A stretch of DNA of 64,000 nucleotides, taken from assembly GCA_944548615.1 (NCBI GenBank), contig OX155950.1, positions 30,597,691-30,661,690 of the forward strand. Reading direction: 5' to 3'. The DNA is from Micropterix aruncella (lineage: Eukaryota > Arthropoda > Insecta > Lepidoptera > Micropterigidae). The notes below the pieces were generated by a model. That model made no database searches. It saw nothing but the letters and a program-made list of their open reading frames with translations, and was not told the DNA's origin. Of this stretch, positions 1-10,833 are shown piece after piece. Positions within the stretch are counted from its first letter, which is position 1; each line of letters begins with the position of its first letter. A program made the position numbers and the translations under genes.

Positions 1-360
1 ATTATTAAAAAAAAATAATGATCGATAGATAATGAAGAATTTGAAAATGGAAACCTAAAATCGCGATTATTAAGCCTATAAAAAATAATTATTAAAGACT
101 TCCAGTAGACATCTGGCGCAAATTCGTATTGTAAATTTTGCTAGGAAACAAGACTTATATTTACATTACATCAGCGATGTTTATTTTGGAAAAGCAAAAA
201 AGTGGAAAATGTATCTCCCTACTAAGTTTCAGTATGTGTATTACAATGAAAACTCAATAGGACCGGTCTATTAATCGGTAGCCGGCGGACGATACTCTAC
301 GACTGCCAGCCGCCGCCGTGTCAAAACTCGTTTCGGGCGTCGCGTCTGAAAAAAACCAGC
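1..360. other. Unassigned AT-rich sequence
   Basis: No coding or repeat signal is recognised. The last ~80 bases (about 275-350) become GC-rich, just before the foldback-family repeat begins, and may belong to its edge. Confidence 0.4.
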
Positions 361-1018
361 ATCTCTCTGCTCTTGTGGAGCTAATGGGCCCATGATGAGG
401 TGGCCACGATGACCCATGTGTTCAGGGTCGGTCACACTCACGGGTCAACACCCATCCGATGGCCTCCACGCATGGGGTGCGAACCTGGGTAGGACACTGA
501 GTCAACCAGTCTCCCCTGGGAATTAAACCTCTGGCGCTCCTGGACGGTCTGCGCACCGAGCGGCGCAAGCCAATCGACTGTGCTCTCCGACTAACAGTCG
601 GGGGAGTCTGGGAACTGTATTGTTTCCTATAGAGCGGGGGTGGTTGCCTACCTTACGGCGACTGCTCTTGAAATGACCATTGGCCATCCGATCCCGGTTC
701 AGAGTCGGGCAAAGGACGCCTTGGTCCGCGATAGATTCGGTGCACACCGTTTCACCGCTTCGTAAGAGAGAGGACCGCGCAAGCGACCTCGAACTCGGAA
801 CCAATCGAGAGACCGGATAAATCTGGTCACAATTGGAAGCAAGGGCGCGAGGGTCGGCCCGCCAGGTAACATTACTGGCTATCTCGCGGTAAGGCGTTGG
901 CTTCTTGCGGGTTGTGACGTAGCTGGACGTTGGATTTGTTCTGTCCAAAGTCTTCTACGTTTACTGCAGGGCGACAGAATGAGAAAATCGTTAAAACGTC
1001 CTGTGGTGACGGGCAACC
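361..1018 (+). mobile_element. Foldback-family copy: loop segment plus one arm
   Basis: From about 379 this block matches 37958-38608 in the same orientation almost base for base, and in reverse complement it matches much of 59253-60212. It corresponds to the central loop (about 379-580) plus the right arm (about 583-1018) of the foldback element described at 37505-38611. It is much more GC-rich than the surrounding DNA. Open frames such as the minus-strand 523-948 frame lie inside it; they run along a repeat without recognisable domains, so I do not treat them as genes. I do not recognise the family and see no transposase. Confidence 0.8.
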
Positions 1019-2060
1019 CCGTCACCCCAGGAAGGTAAAACGATATTGATCGTTCTTTCAACCTGGAACGAACGTAGAGACTAGGGAGCGGAACAGTTTA
1101 ACATCTAGCTATGCCAACTCGCCCGTAAGAGTCCAACGCCTTACCGCGTGGCACTGGGAAGTTGAAACAGCGGGCAGCCTCGTGCATTCACTACCAGACT
1201 TAGTAAGATTTCTCTGTCCTCCAGTTTGGTCAAGTGTCAGAAGTCGCTTGCGCGCAGCCCTTAACTATTGTTATTTCAGCGATAATTCTATTTGAAATAA
1301 TCGCGGGCCATGGCGTCCTTTGCCTGTCATACCACTCGGGATGGGGTGGAAAACTAGTCGTTTCAAAAGTGGCTGACAATAGTGGAAGGTTGCAAACTAC
1401 AGCGAGTAACCCGTCACCCCAGACTGGTATAACTATATGTGATCGTTCTTTCTGTCGTATGTGAGCGTAGATAATTAGAGACATAAACAGTCTACTAACT
1501 AGCTCCGCCAGCAAGCCCGTCAGAGTCCGTCGCCTTACGCGAGACACTGAGAAGAACCCAGCGGACCGCCTCGCCCCTGACTACCAGTTACGGCCGAATT
1601 TCTCCGGCCTTCCGACTGGTTACGGGTTCGAGGTCGCTTGCGCTGTCCTTTCCCTAATGTAAGCGGTGATCCATCGCCGACCAAGGCGTCCGTTGCCCAT
1701 CGTCTGTCACTCAGGATCGGGTGGGTAATTGGTCGTTTTAAGAGCGGCTGTCGTTAGGTAACCAGCCACCCACGCTCTATAAAAAGCAAAGTCGTTTCCA
1801 GACTCCCCCAGATTCCTGACGCCGCACATACGCAAACCGCCCAGGAGCGCTCGAAAACATCGGTCATAGTGGCCGACATGCACAGGGCTCATTAGCTGAC
1901 AACTGGTAACATCCACCCCCGCTGTTTAGGAAACAGTATGTCGCTTCCAGACTCATCTAGTTATTCGCCGAAGAACAGTAGATTTGCTGACGCTGCACGG
2001 TGCGCACTGCCCAGCAGCGCCTAAATGCTATCCCCCAGAGGAAAGTGCCGAAGCATGGGA
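1018..2060 (-). mobile_element. Two diverged foldback arms joined to the previous copy
   Basis: Right after the arm tip of the preceding copy the sequence restarts with the same tip in the opposite orientation (the palindromic GGTGACGGG / CCCGTCACC at 1006-1027). A diverged arm follows to about 1398. At about 1398-1420 the tip motif ending in CCCGTCACC appears again and starts a second diverged arm, which runs to about 2060 with loop-derived pieces near 1820-2040. Matching landmarks with the cleaner copies include the GATCGTTC/TAGTCGTTC box, the AGCTCCGCCA box, the GGGTTCGAGGTCGCTTGCG box and the CCAGACTCCCCC box. Divergence is higher than between the 361 and 37958 copies, so these arms are older. 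Confidence 0.6.
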
Positions 2061-2308
2061 AATAGTGTCCATACCAGTGTAGATTCTCTTCGGGAAGGAT
2101 ACTGGATAGGAGCTGAACCGTGAGTTGCCCCGACCAGAAACAACAAAAAGGTCTTAATGGCTATTTTATCAATAGTACAAACACGAGTCTTTTCCTGAAT
2201 ATACATTGTTGTGAATCTTACACCGATTAAGACATTCAGGCCTCTCCCCTGCAATCAACCTCGATTTACTGTTGTTCCTTATCAATACTTGCAAGTTTAC
2301 GGTCGCCT
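2061..2308. other. Unassigned sequence between repeats
   Basis: No recognised coding region. The only open frames are short and overlap on the minus strand. Confidence 0.35.
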
Positions 2309-2436
2309 CGTAAGTCACAGAAAGATAAAAAAAACGGCGTCGGATCGCGGAGCTCGTTAAAACCAATGCGTATCGATCATAAATGCTGCCATTAAACAAG
2401 ATTCGATTAACGATAAGCGTGGTAACTTTCAATGCT
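2309..2436 (+). repeat. Dispersed ~125-bp repeat G, copy 1
   Basis: Nearly identical to 8459-8584 in the same orientation. Both run from TCACAGAAAGATAAAAAA through GGCGTCGGATCGCGG to GCGTGGTAACTTTCAATGC. The flanks differ at the two sites, so this is a discrete repeated unit. No terminal inverted repeats are evident and I do not recognise the family. Confidence 0.75.
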
Positions 2437-3429
2437 GCCACCCGCAAAATTTGATTTTAAATTGGTTTATTATGTTTTTTTGCTCGGATCAGGCGTTGGG
2501 GGAGAGGAGGGTTTCTTGTAGCATGTCGCGAGCTGTTAGGTATTTTGTAAATATTAATATTTTAATATATTACATTAGACAGGCAGTTATATTCAACGGA
2601 TGCGCCTATATATGTGGCTCTGCATGAAGGAAATTGTCCAGACGATGTTTAACATTCTCTGTTTACACAACTTGTTTCAGTAGGTAGTCCATTTCGCTCA
2701 TCGACTATCCTATTCGCCTGAAATAGGCTCTTAGCGTAATAGTCTTATTCATTCTAAAAGTATGACGACGCAGATGCTTATTAGTGTTAAGGTAAAAATG
2801 ATATCATTGATTATACAGACCCTGTATTATAGGGTATTTGATTGCTCGATGACATAGTCGAGTACGTTTTGGAAACCCTTCTGCGCAGGCGATATGTAGG
2901 TGCCACTGATGATAGCATTGTCCGGTGAACCTAATAGCACTTTATTAGGCCTTCTATAGTGACGTTGATATGACTGTTTTTATTTTTAAAGGATTAAATG
3001 TTTATAAAAACCTAATAATTATAAAAATGATTACAATATTGACATTCTATAATTAGTGCCATCTATCGCATTTTTCTATAGGCCGATTAAAAGAGAAATA
3101 ATACGGAAAGATTAAAATGGCATGTATTAGTCTATTAAACAGCGCAATTATTATATGTTGAAACCTGTATACCAAATTAAAGATATTCATTTAAATAATA
3201 TTAAAATGAATAAAATCTATGATTTCAAAATTAGTTTCTTATTATATTATTATTTTATTTTGATATAGGATTCCGTATATTCGTAGCGGTATCCAGTAGT
3301 AGCAACGTAAGGCCTTAAAACAGTGCACCTAACGCAGAGCAGTGGCAACCGCCTCAGAATATGCCAAAGAGCAATGCTGTACATCAGTCTCCGCGACAGA
3401 GGGGTGCGGTGAAGAGATACGAAATCTCC
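2437..3429. other. Unassigned AT-rich sequence
   Basis: No gene or repeat recognised. The stretch 3280-3430 is less AT-rich and lies against the LINE relic that follows; it could be part of the same insertion, but I cannot show this. Confidence 0.3.
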
Positions 3430-3727
3430 TAGAATTTAAAGTCCTAGACGTTCGAAATCTGACGAACGTCTAGGACTTTAGATTTCTTGTACAAGCTCTT
3501 AGAAGGATACCGGAAGGGTTTTTTGTGTATTAATCTTAATAGCGACTTTTGGGCCTTAATTAGAGGATCAAGTGCTTGGAGGGAGGCTCCACCCAAAGCT
3601 ATGATTCCGTATGCTAGTAAGTTATGGGCCAATGTGAAATATATCGTTTGTACTAAGTCGTTGGATACGGCATTTCTTATTGACTTGAATGTATGTACAA
3701 GTTTTCTCAATTTTGTTGCAGTCAAAA
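3430..3727 (-). pseudogene. LINE reverse transcriptase C-terminal fragment (jockey/CR1-like)
   Basis: The minus strand encodes about 93 aa typical of the region just after the polymerase core of jockey/CR1-type non-LTR retrotransposons. It starts KLRKLVHTFKSIRNAV, continues through a YGIIALGGAS-like segment (normally YGI..WG) and RLIHKKPFRYPSKSLY, and ends in the conserved VLDVRQ box. The same RYPS...VLDVRQ order can be recognised in the LINE relic at 25340-26245. The W of the usual WG motif is replaced by L, and both the catalytic domain and the 3' end are missing, so it is a dead fragment. The frame stops inside an inverted repeat (3437-3480) just past VLDVRQ, where homology to the element is lost. 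Confidence 0.75.
3437..3480. repeat. Perfect 18-bp inverted repeat at LINE breakpoint
   Basis: Arms 3437-3454 and 3463-3480 are exact reverse complements with an 8-base loop. The distal arm is the VLDVRQ-coding part of the LINE relic; the proximal arm is an inverted copy of the same coding sequence. This suggests a template-switch or snap-back event at the breakpoint. Confidence 0.85.
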
Positions 3728-5271
3728 TTTAAATCTCACATGACGATTATTTCCAAGTCCTTTTGACTTGTAAAAGATTTGATTGTTGTTTTACCAAGGA
3801 AGCCATACGCAGCCTAGTACCTATGTACATTTGTCACTATTCAAGCTCAGTAGCCAAATTTGTACTTATATTTCGGGGAAGTTGCACATTCATTAAATTA
3901 GGACATCATAGGTAGTATTTGGTCCTTACCTTTGTAGCTATAGTTCTATAAAGGAAACTTAGTACTTACCCAAATTTTTGAGTGAAATTACATGTTCAGA
4001 CTGAGTTTTTAATTAGTGGCATCGGAGTGGGTGAGTCTATACGAGCAAACAGCCAAGTTTTCAATTAAAAAGATGGAAAAAACAGCAATAAAAATGGTTG
4101 TCATTTTTTCGTCTTCTTGAGCTGCCATTTCCTATCGGAGGTCGGCGGTAATTATGGTCACTCGAGCCCGTGACGTCATTTTTTAAGAATATATTTTTTT
4201 ATGTTTTGAAAAATAGTATAAAACATTTTATTCTCAACTCAATGGAGTCAAACTCAACGGGAAGGGGGGTCAGACTTTTATTTATTAGTCATTCTCTTTA
4301 AATTTTTCCAACAAAAATAAAACTTTTTTATCCCCCAAAAAGATATTATCAACATTTGCTTTTTTGCACGTACTGATTTAGCCACTTCAATGACGTCACT
4401 AATTTTAACCTCATCTGTATACATTTATTTGACATAATATACAATAAAAAACCCAAAACTTATTTACAGTTTTGTCATTTTAATAGGAGCCACTGAAAGA
4501 AAAAAAATCCAGCAGTCACAATGGTAAAAAGGAAAATCCCAGACTAATCGTATTACACTCGTAAATCTGTTTCCCACACCTCGATTATGACGGAAAGACG
4601 CGTATAATCAAATTGTCGAAATGACATAACACGATTATAGGCAATTATATGACGGTAATACACTGTTAAATTATAAACCGCAATTTTCCAGCTAACACCT
4701 CATGTTTAAATATCTTCAGAAGCGATCGCAAGACGTCACGCTGAAGTTATAAAATAGCCCCCCTTCAGTAATGAATATCGTTTGCACGATGAAAAATGGG
4801 TGAACGAGGACCGAATGTAATTTCAAGCAGAGCGATTATAAACAAGGGGCATATGTCAAATGTCAAAGTGAGGGAGCTGCGGGGGAGAAAAAGAACGGAA
4901 GGGGGATGAGGGGATGGTACTTAAAGTAGTCCAAGAGCCAACGCCGGAAAAATTATATTAAATAATATTCGAAAAAAAATGGTATCTATCGTTTTTATAT
5001 TCCTGCATTCCAATTTAGGAACTACAAAATATTCGAAATCTTCACTAAAAGTAATAAAGAACTAAAACCTATTATGACAAATTACCTATAGGTACATGCA
5101 TAAATGTATTCATTGAGTTGATTTATTGATTCGTTGATTTAATTGATAAAAAATCACGATTTGTTTTTTATACTCCTAATTTTGCTTAGCTGCCTTTAAA
5201 TTTCAATGAAATTTGGTGAACTGGCTGTTCAGTGGAACTCTGTAGCTGCAGCTATTTTCTTCCGCTAGATA
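3728..5271. other. Unassigned AT-rich sequence
   Basis: No coding region recognised. It holds several short A and T runs and a G-rich patch at about 4870-4920. Nothing here could be matched to the repeat families elsewhere in the window. Confidence 0.3.
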
Positions 5272-5396
5272 GCGCTAGCGCAGATAGGCCTAAGGGGATG
5301 TGAAGTGAGCAACACGACGCACGTGTTGAAATATCACTAGCTCGCGCGGTGCTTCGCTCACTTCACACCTCATTGGGCCGATCTCGCCGCTAGCGC
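5272..5396. repeat. Imperfect ~40-bp inverted repeat (stem-loop)
   Basis: Arm 5272-5310 pairs with 5356-5396. Both ends are built on GCGCTAGCG and both inner ends on TGTGAAGTGAGC, with a 2-base offset and a few mismatches between them. The loop is about 45 bases and GC-rich. It may be a small MITE core or simply a hairpin; no target duplication was found. Confidence 0.65.
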
Positions 5397-5866
5397 CACT
5401 TACAAAAAAAGGAACGCACACATACCCTTACCTAAGTAAATATATTACGCATTATTAATATATACATAAATTGCCTAAGTAAATATATACAGAACTGCCA
5501 GAAGTTTAATTTTATAACCTAATTTATTTCCAAAATTTTGTTTAGGAAGATTTTTATTTTTATAATCATTGGTGTTTGTGTTCTCCTTTGAACATGCTCT
5601 GCCTAGTTAATTTGTTACACAAATATTAACAATGTTACACACATACTAACAATGTATTATTTTTTTGTAATAATTTATTATAATATTTCAGTGACATATC
5701 GTATAAATAAAACACGTCGCCTAGGTTCTCAAAATCTTTCATGATTAGAACTCGTTTTTGTGTATTCTGGGATATCGTAATCCTCTATATTTTATTTGTA
5801 TTATTGTGCTATAATAGACAACATTTTAAAAAAATAAATCCGCTTCCAAAAATGGTTATAAGTGCA
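5397..5866. other. Unassigned AT-rich sequence
   Basis: No gene or recognised repeat. A short motif, CCTAAGTAAATATAT, occurs twice (about 5431 and 5473). Confidence 0.3.
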
Positions 5867-7083
5867 CCAGCCATGTCATGGTAAAACTTACTACGGGCTA
5901 TCATAATTGAATGCTAATACAAAATTTAATATCTGTACTGTTGACCGTTGAGGAGTCCCTTCGTTGGAAGCCAACCCTGGGTGCAGCAGCTATGCATGGG
6001 GAAACTTAGAACATATCATGGGGAAACTTAAATCATAACTGAATGAGTATATAAAATTTCGTGTCTGTGCTGTTGGCCGTTGAGAAGTCTCCTAATCGGA
6101 AGTCAACTCTGGGTGTAGAATCAGATCATGCTTACCATAAAAAATGCATTGTCATCGGAACTGAACCAACATGTAAAATTTCAATGATAATATTTGAAGG
6201 GTTCCCTCAATTCTTGATGGATAATATCATCAAAACAGGATTTTGATAAAAATGTGACCAATCTGGAATTATATCATTTCAAATAAAAATATATTTTCCA
6301 AATCGGTTCATAAATTACCGAGTTCTTAGGTAACAAACATTAAAAAAAGATTGAACCGATTTGATTTGATTGAGCCGATGAAGTCGGTTAAAAAAAATAA
6401 AGTTCATGACTATCATGCTTCTAAATATTATTCAATTATTATACATGTTTTTTTTTTATTTATGAAATAATAGCCTTTGGGACTACTCTTATTTTCTGAG
6501 GATAGGTCTTTCCACATGCTCTCCATCCAAGAATGTCATATACCATTCTTGATTGCCCAATAGCTTAATAAGTCATTTTCATTGTATACAAAATTATAAT
6601 GTCTCTTAATTAATATATCAGAAAATCATACCAATAATATTCCTCCAAAGGTTTTATTTTAATACTATTTTTTTTATAGCTTTTACTTACCTCGCAATGT
6701 CAGTTTGTTTAGGTCAATTCTTACAGGCTGAATTAGAACCACATCCTCTTATGTTATAAAGTTGAAATTGTACATGTTGGCTACTCTTCCATGGTCGGCG
6801 TCATAGACACGAAATTTTGTATACGCATTCGATTATAATAGCCCGTTCTACATTTCACCATGACATAGCTGCTGCTCCCAGGGTTGGCTTCAAACGAGGG
6901 GACTCCTCAACGGTCAACTGTTCAGACACGAAATTTTGTATGGCATTCAATTCTAGCCCGTTTTAAGTTCCACCATGTCATGGCTACTGCACCCGGGGTT
7001 GGCTCACGATGAGGGGACTCCTCAACGGTCAACAGCACATACACACAATTTTGTATACGCGTTTAATTATGGTAGCCCGGTTT
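5867..7083. mobile_element. Inverted cluster of ~115-130-bp tandem units
   Basis: The left part (5867 to about 6118) holds two forward units, each containing a TGACCGTTGAGGAGTCCC-like box, an AAGCCAACCCTGGGTGCAGC-like box and a (T)ACAAAATTT box. The right part (about 6795-7083) holds three units in reverse complement, with GGGACTCCTCAACGGTCAAC boxes at about 6899 and 7013. Weaker inverted similarity (CCAACATGTA.AATTTCA) extends inward on both sides. The ~650 bases between are AT-rich and noncoding. The arrangement fits a non-autonomous element with subterminal tandem repeats; I see no transposase. Confidence 0.7.
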
Positions 7084-7590
7084 TCCTTCTTATCAGCGCA
7101 TTTTAATAAAAGCTTGTTTTTAAAAAAGATTTTTACTATTAATCTTATTTACTGGAGCCACCATTTGTCAGCCATATTTTGCCTCATTTTAATAGTTATG
7201 AATTATAAGACATGTATTGCAACAGAATAAATGCAAATAAACGCAGTTATGGACGAGTAAAACTGATCATATCAATTAGGTATCGCAAATGGAATGCAAT
7301 TTGCCGCATCCGACTGAATCCGTGACGTCACCATTTTGTGTCAAGTGGCTCCAGCGCAGCGAGTGCTCGCCGGGGTGGAGTGCGCCTCCCGGAACAATGA
7401 GACATTGACCCTCGACTCGACAACCACTCGGCATATTTCGTGCACCGACCGACTCTGTCGGCTAATCGGCCTGTACGCCACTAGACCTCCAATTCGCAGT
7501 TCAGTGGTCCAAATTATTATGCTCACTTGTAATACAGCGCAGAGAAAAGGAGCTCGTGGAATATAAAGGAAATTTAAGACAGAGAATGTC
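7084..7590. other. Unassigned sequence with a GC-richer core
   Basis: Positions 7330-7560 are GC-richer than their surroundings and carry open frames on both strands (76 aa at 7336-7566 +, 83 aa at 7341-7592 -). Neither resembles a protein I recognise. It could be an exon, a regulatory segment or part of an unknown repeat. Confidence 0.3.
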
Positions 7591-7591
7591 A

Positions 7592-8420
7592 TACATTACA
7601 TTACATTACATTTTTGTCATGTCCAATCTAAGGCTAAAAACCGCTGCTGTATATGTCAAAATATTTGTATTAGGTAGGTAGTAAATGGACACCCCTGGTG
7701 TATCCTTAAGTTTTATTCCTCCCTAATCCTAAATAAATGTTTTCCATTATATTTTATTCCTACCCTGTTAAAATAAATAAGTACCTACAAAAAGTCATCG
7801 CTCGGACCATCTCAAATTTACGCGCTGCGGATCGTATCGCACGTCGTGAAATAATCATCTATCCGAGATAGAAAAAATACATATAAAAAACTTTCGGAAG
7901 TGCCGTGCATTTTAGGGAGTTTGTTTCATCGGGATCAGCGCCAGCGTCTGGGTTGCTACCCATCAGCGAAGCAGCCAGAGAAGATCAGGAAGGAAGCGGT
8001 TTTTTGAGGTACTCCTTTTCTTAATCCTGGATCTATTTCCACTATGGCTGTTCAGCGCCCACCACACCTCAACTAAATACAGTCCATTGCCTGACATTCA
8101 GGATATCGACCAGTAAATGTCCTAACATTTATAGTTGTCATGAATTTACCTACCTACTACAATGCCAATAAGTATCTAAGAAAACTACGATAATAATAGT
8201 AAAAGTTATTTATCATAATAACCAAAATGTCAATGAAAGTTATATAAACAAAATAGAACCTAATAACTGAAATAATCTTAATTCGAATACATACGTAAAA
8301 AAAAGTTATTCATTTTAATATACAAAGTATTCAGTAAAATAATAAATAAACAAATTAAATCTACATCATTCATTTAAAAACTAACAGTAACAAATTAAAT
8401 ATTTTAAAAATAATTAAAAA
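7592..8420 (-). mobile_element. LINE 3' end with (TGTAA) tail, interrupted
   Basis: On the minus strand this matches the 3' untranslated end of the LINE at 47966-49310. 7592-7690 aligns with 47969-48055, including the ATTACATTACATTACATTT tail (a TGTAA array on the minus strand) and the CATGTCCAAT...GGCTAAA.ACCGCT box. 8205-8405 aligns with about 48115-48280. The intervening 7690-8160 has no counterpart there and is flanked by TAGGTAGGTAGTAAATG and, inverted, GTAGGTAGGTAAATTCATG. It may therefore be a further insertion with short inverted ends. Confidence 0.6.
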
Positions 8421-8770
8421 ACACGACTGACGTTACAGAATGTGAGTATTCTATTAACAGTTAAATCACAGAAAGATAAAAAAACGGCGTCGGATCGCGG
8501 GGCTTGTTAAAACCAATGCGTATCAATCATAAATGCTGCCATTAAACAAGATTCGATTAACGGAAAGCGTGGTAACTTTCAATGCAAACTTTCAATAAAA
8601 ACAGTTATTTATCTTAATATCCAAAGTATTCAGTAAAATGTTAAGTAAACCAATTAAATCTACATTATTCATTTTAAAACTAACAGTAACAAATAAATTT
8701 TAATATATTAAAAATAATAAAAAAACACGAATTACGTTACAGAATGTGAGTATTGTAATCGTATTAACAG
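8295..8770. repeat. Local duplication surrounding repeat G
   Basis: 8295-8455 and 8598-8770 are diverged copies. Both read from GTTATT.AT.TTAATAT.CAAAGTATTCAGTAAAAT, through ACTAACAGTAACAAAT, to ACACGA...CGTTACAGAATGTGAGTATT. Repeat G lies between them. Each copy joins the same LINE-UTR segment to the start of a family-D element, so the junction predates the duplication. Confidence 0.65.
8459..8584 (+). repeat. Dispersed ~125-bp repeat G, copy 2
   Basis: Second copy of the unit at 2309-2436, same orientation, with only a few substitutions and one A-run length difference. It sits exactly between the two arms of the local duplication. Confidence 0.75.
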
Positions 8771-9105
8771 TTTTAGTTATTACGATTTTCCAATGAAATA
8801 TTTGTGGCCTATGTATGCAGATGCATGTATATTTCCTGAATATACTTAATCGGACTTTTCATGTAGCACTAAACACGACATATTTATGTTAATTAATTGA
8901 CATTTGGACATTTAGACCACTGCTTACTTGATACTTGGACAGATATGGTACTTTATGACACTCGGGATGACATAATGATTCTAACGTTACCACACACTTC
9001 TTATCACTTTCAAGCGTTTAGAAGTTATGGTGGAATAAAGAAACGGAAAACATACATAGATGAATCCTGAACACATTACACCCCTTTTTTGTTGGGCAGT
9101 CGTTT
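8725..9105 (+). mobile_element. Family D element, copy 1
   Basis: Starts with ACACGA and CGTTACAGAATGTGAGTATT. It then contains ATGAAATATTTGTGG..TATGTAT, a TTGACATTTGGACATTTAGAC box, GACACTCGGGATGACATAA, AGCGTTTAGAAGTTATGG and AACACATTACACCCCTTTTTT, and ends in GGGCAGTCGT. The same order of boxes recurs at 11756-12068, 12098-12500, 40277-41203 and 41462-41623. In the best copies the ends are inverted (ACACGACTGTC / GACAGTCGTGT). It is short and non-coding, hence a non-autonomous DNA-type element. An 8421-8458 fragment is the start of another copy. Confidence 0.75.
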
Positions 9106-9706
9106 AAAAAATTAAAGATAAATAAAAATTATCAGAAAATAAACCTCTGCTTTTGTAAGTAGTTTTGAGAAATCATAGAAATCAAATTCGATTAAATTGT
9201 AGAATATATGGCTAATCAGCATCCCTTGATAATCATTATCGTTTAAACGTGTACAATGCTTGGAAAGTGAATATGCCAAAACGTCATTTGTTGCTATGCT
9301 TGAGACCCGTGGTTAATTGGCTCTGCAAGTTTTCATTTATTAATAATTTAAAAAGTATTCAATTACAAGATATTATATCATTCGATTAATCGATACTTTG
9401 CAGTATCAATTAATCGAGAGAATAGTGATGTCATTAAATGAATTAATTTTGTCTATGTATTATGTTATCGGATCCACAAATAGTTCCTACTACGATTACG
9501 ATCCATCGTTCATCATTGCGTCAACTTGGAGGTAGTTAAATACTTTTATTTTCAGACATTGGAGTTTCAGCAAAATTCCTTGTAATTCAACAAATATACG
9601 ATCGAAACATAGCTATTCTGTATTAAACCGTAATAGGAAAATGGTAATGTAACAGTCAATCTACTTTTATCAGTGTACTCTCAAGTAGGTAAATATTATT
9701 TAAGAC
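9106..9706. other. Unassigned AT-rich sequence with a hairpin
   Basis: No gene recognised. 9382-9397 pairs with 9402-9417 (TCGATTAATCGATACT and its near complement, one mismatch, 4-base loop). Confidence 0.35.
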
Positions 9707-10120
9707 ATATGAGGACACCAGGGGAAGAACGATGAATGTACCATTTTTCTTCATTTTAAACTGAGTATGAGGAAATGTGCGTTGTACCCATAAGAAAATT
9801 ATGGCAAAATCGAATAGGAAATATTGATGATGGAAATAGGAAATATTATGGCAAAAATTGACATTTTTGAAATAGCATGTTGGGGAAAAACGATGAGAAT
9901 CGAATCGATTGTGGGGAATACTGATGTATTATATACACATATTATAATGTTCGTAAACAATAATATCAACCCTAATTAAATTTGACGTCAAATAATACTA
10001 AAATAACATATGACTCCTGACCATGAACAACTTTGTATCCTTGGCTCAAATCTTCAAAGTCGTTTTTCTCAGTTACACAAAAACATAACCCTCATCGTTC
10101 TTCCCCTGATGTCCTCATAT
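9707..10120. mobile_element. MITE-like element with 29-bp terminal inverted repeats
   Basis: 9707-9735 and 10092-10120 are reverse complements over 29 bases with one mismatch (ends ATATGAGGAC, inner AGGGGAAGAACGATGA). Related ACGATGA boxes recur inside (about 9888). The 414-bp interior has no meaningful coding sequence; the 65-aa frame at 10010-10207 crosses the end of the element. No clear target-site duplication could be assigned. Confidence 0.75.
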
Positions 10121-10765
10121 GGTATATCTTATTCAGAATGGATACTTTTGTTTATGTTTGACATATCTGGTTCTTCTTACCGGCTTTCTAGACTCTACAG
10201 GTCGTAATGCTGATTACTCTAAGAATGTGATTCGACCACGGAGAAAGAGCAAAAATTGATTTTCGTATGCTGTTTTTATCCTTATATGTTTATTTGATCG
10301 TCCTATTTTTTATTATTTCCTTTATCTGTTAGTTATTATGATTAATAGTATGTGAGTAAGTATGTGCGTAAGTATTATTAATACACTCAAACAGTATGTG
10401 ATATTAATTAATACGAGGATATCAGACGCGTCGTTGACGCTAATAGAATGGGCGACGATCTCACCGCGACAAGAGCTTCCGATTTCGAACACGTCTGCAT
10501 ACATACATGCACACCCCTCCCCCCGCCACGAAGACGTCAGATTTTCCAGCGACAACCTCCGGAGAGTTAAGTTCAGCGTAGGAGGATGGTTATGCATGAG
10601 GATGTGTCTCGAGCAGCGGCGGTAATTCTATTAGCATCCCACGACGTGATCGAAGACAATCCTCCAGCAGAGATAATATGCAGGCGCCTTAGCGAGCGAA
10701 TCTCTTATCGCAATGGTGGAGACGAATAATTTTAACAAATGTGCCCTAGACATCTATTATTTCTA
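10121..10765. other. Unassigned sequence
   Basis: AT-rich up to 10430, then a GC-richer patch at 10430-10640 with overlapping frames on both strands (91 and 87 aa), neither recognisable. No repeat match within the window. Confidence 0.3.
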
Positions 10766-10833
10766 AAATGAGACATTCATGAAAAGAATGGGAGATAGGG
10801 TGTTGCCTTGTCTCAACCCCGTGATGAATCAAT
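10766..10833 (-). pseudogene. Reverse transcriptase motif remnant (RTE-like)
   Basis: Read on the minus strand, this short stretch encodes ITGLRQGNTLSPILFMN followed within a few codons by a stop. That matches the conserved (G)VRQGxxLSPxLFN motif B of RTE- and CR1-type reverse transcriptases. The flanks on both sides lose the frame. It is a small fossil and could be chance, but the motif is long enough to be worth noting. Confidence 0.5.

Noticed and set aside
523..948. 141-aa minus-strand frame, with a related frame at 38102-38326
   Set aside because: Both lie in the arm and loop of the foldback family and share sequence only because the DNA is repeated. The translation has no domain and the mirrored arm gives unrelated open frames.
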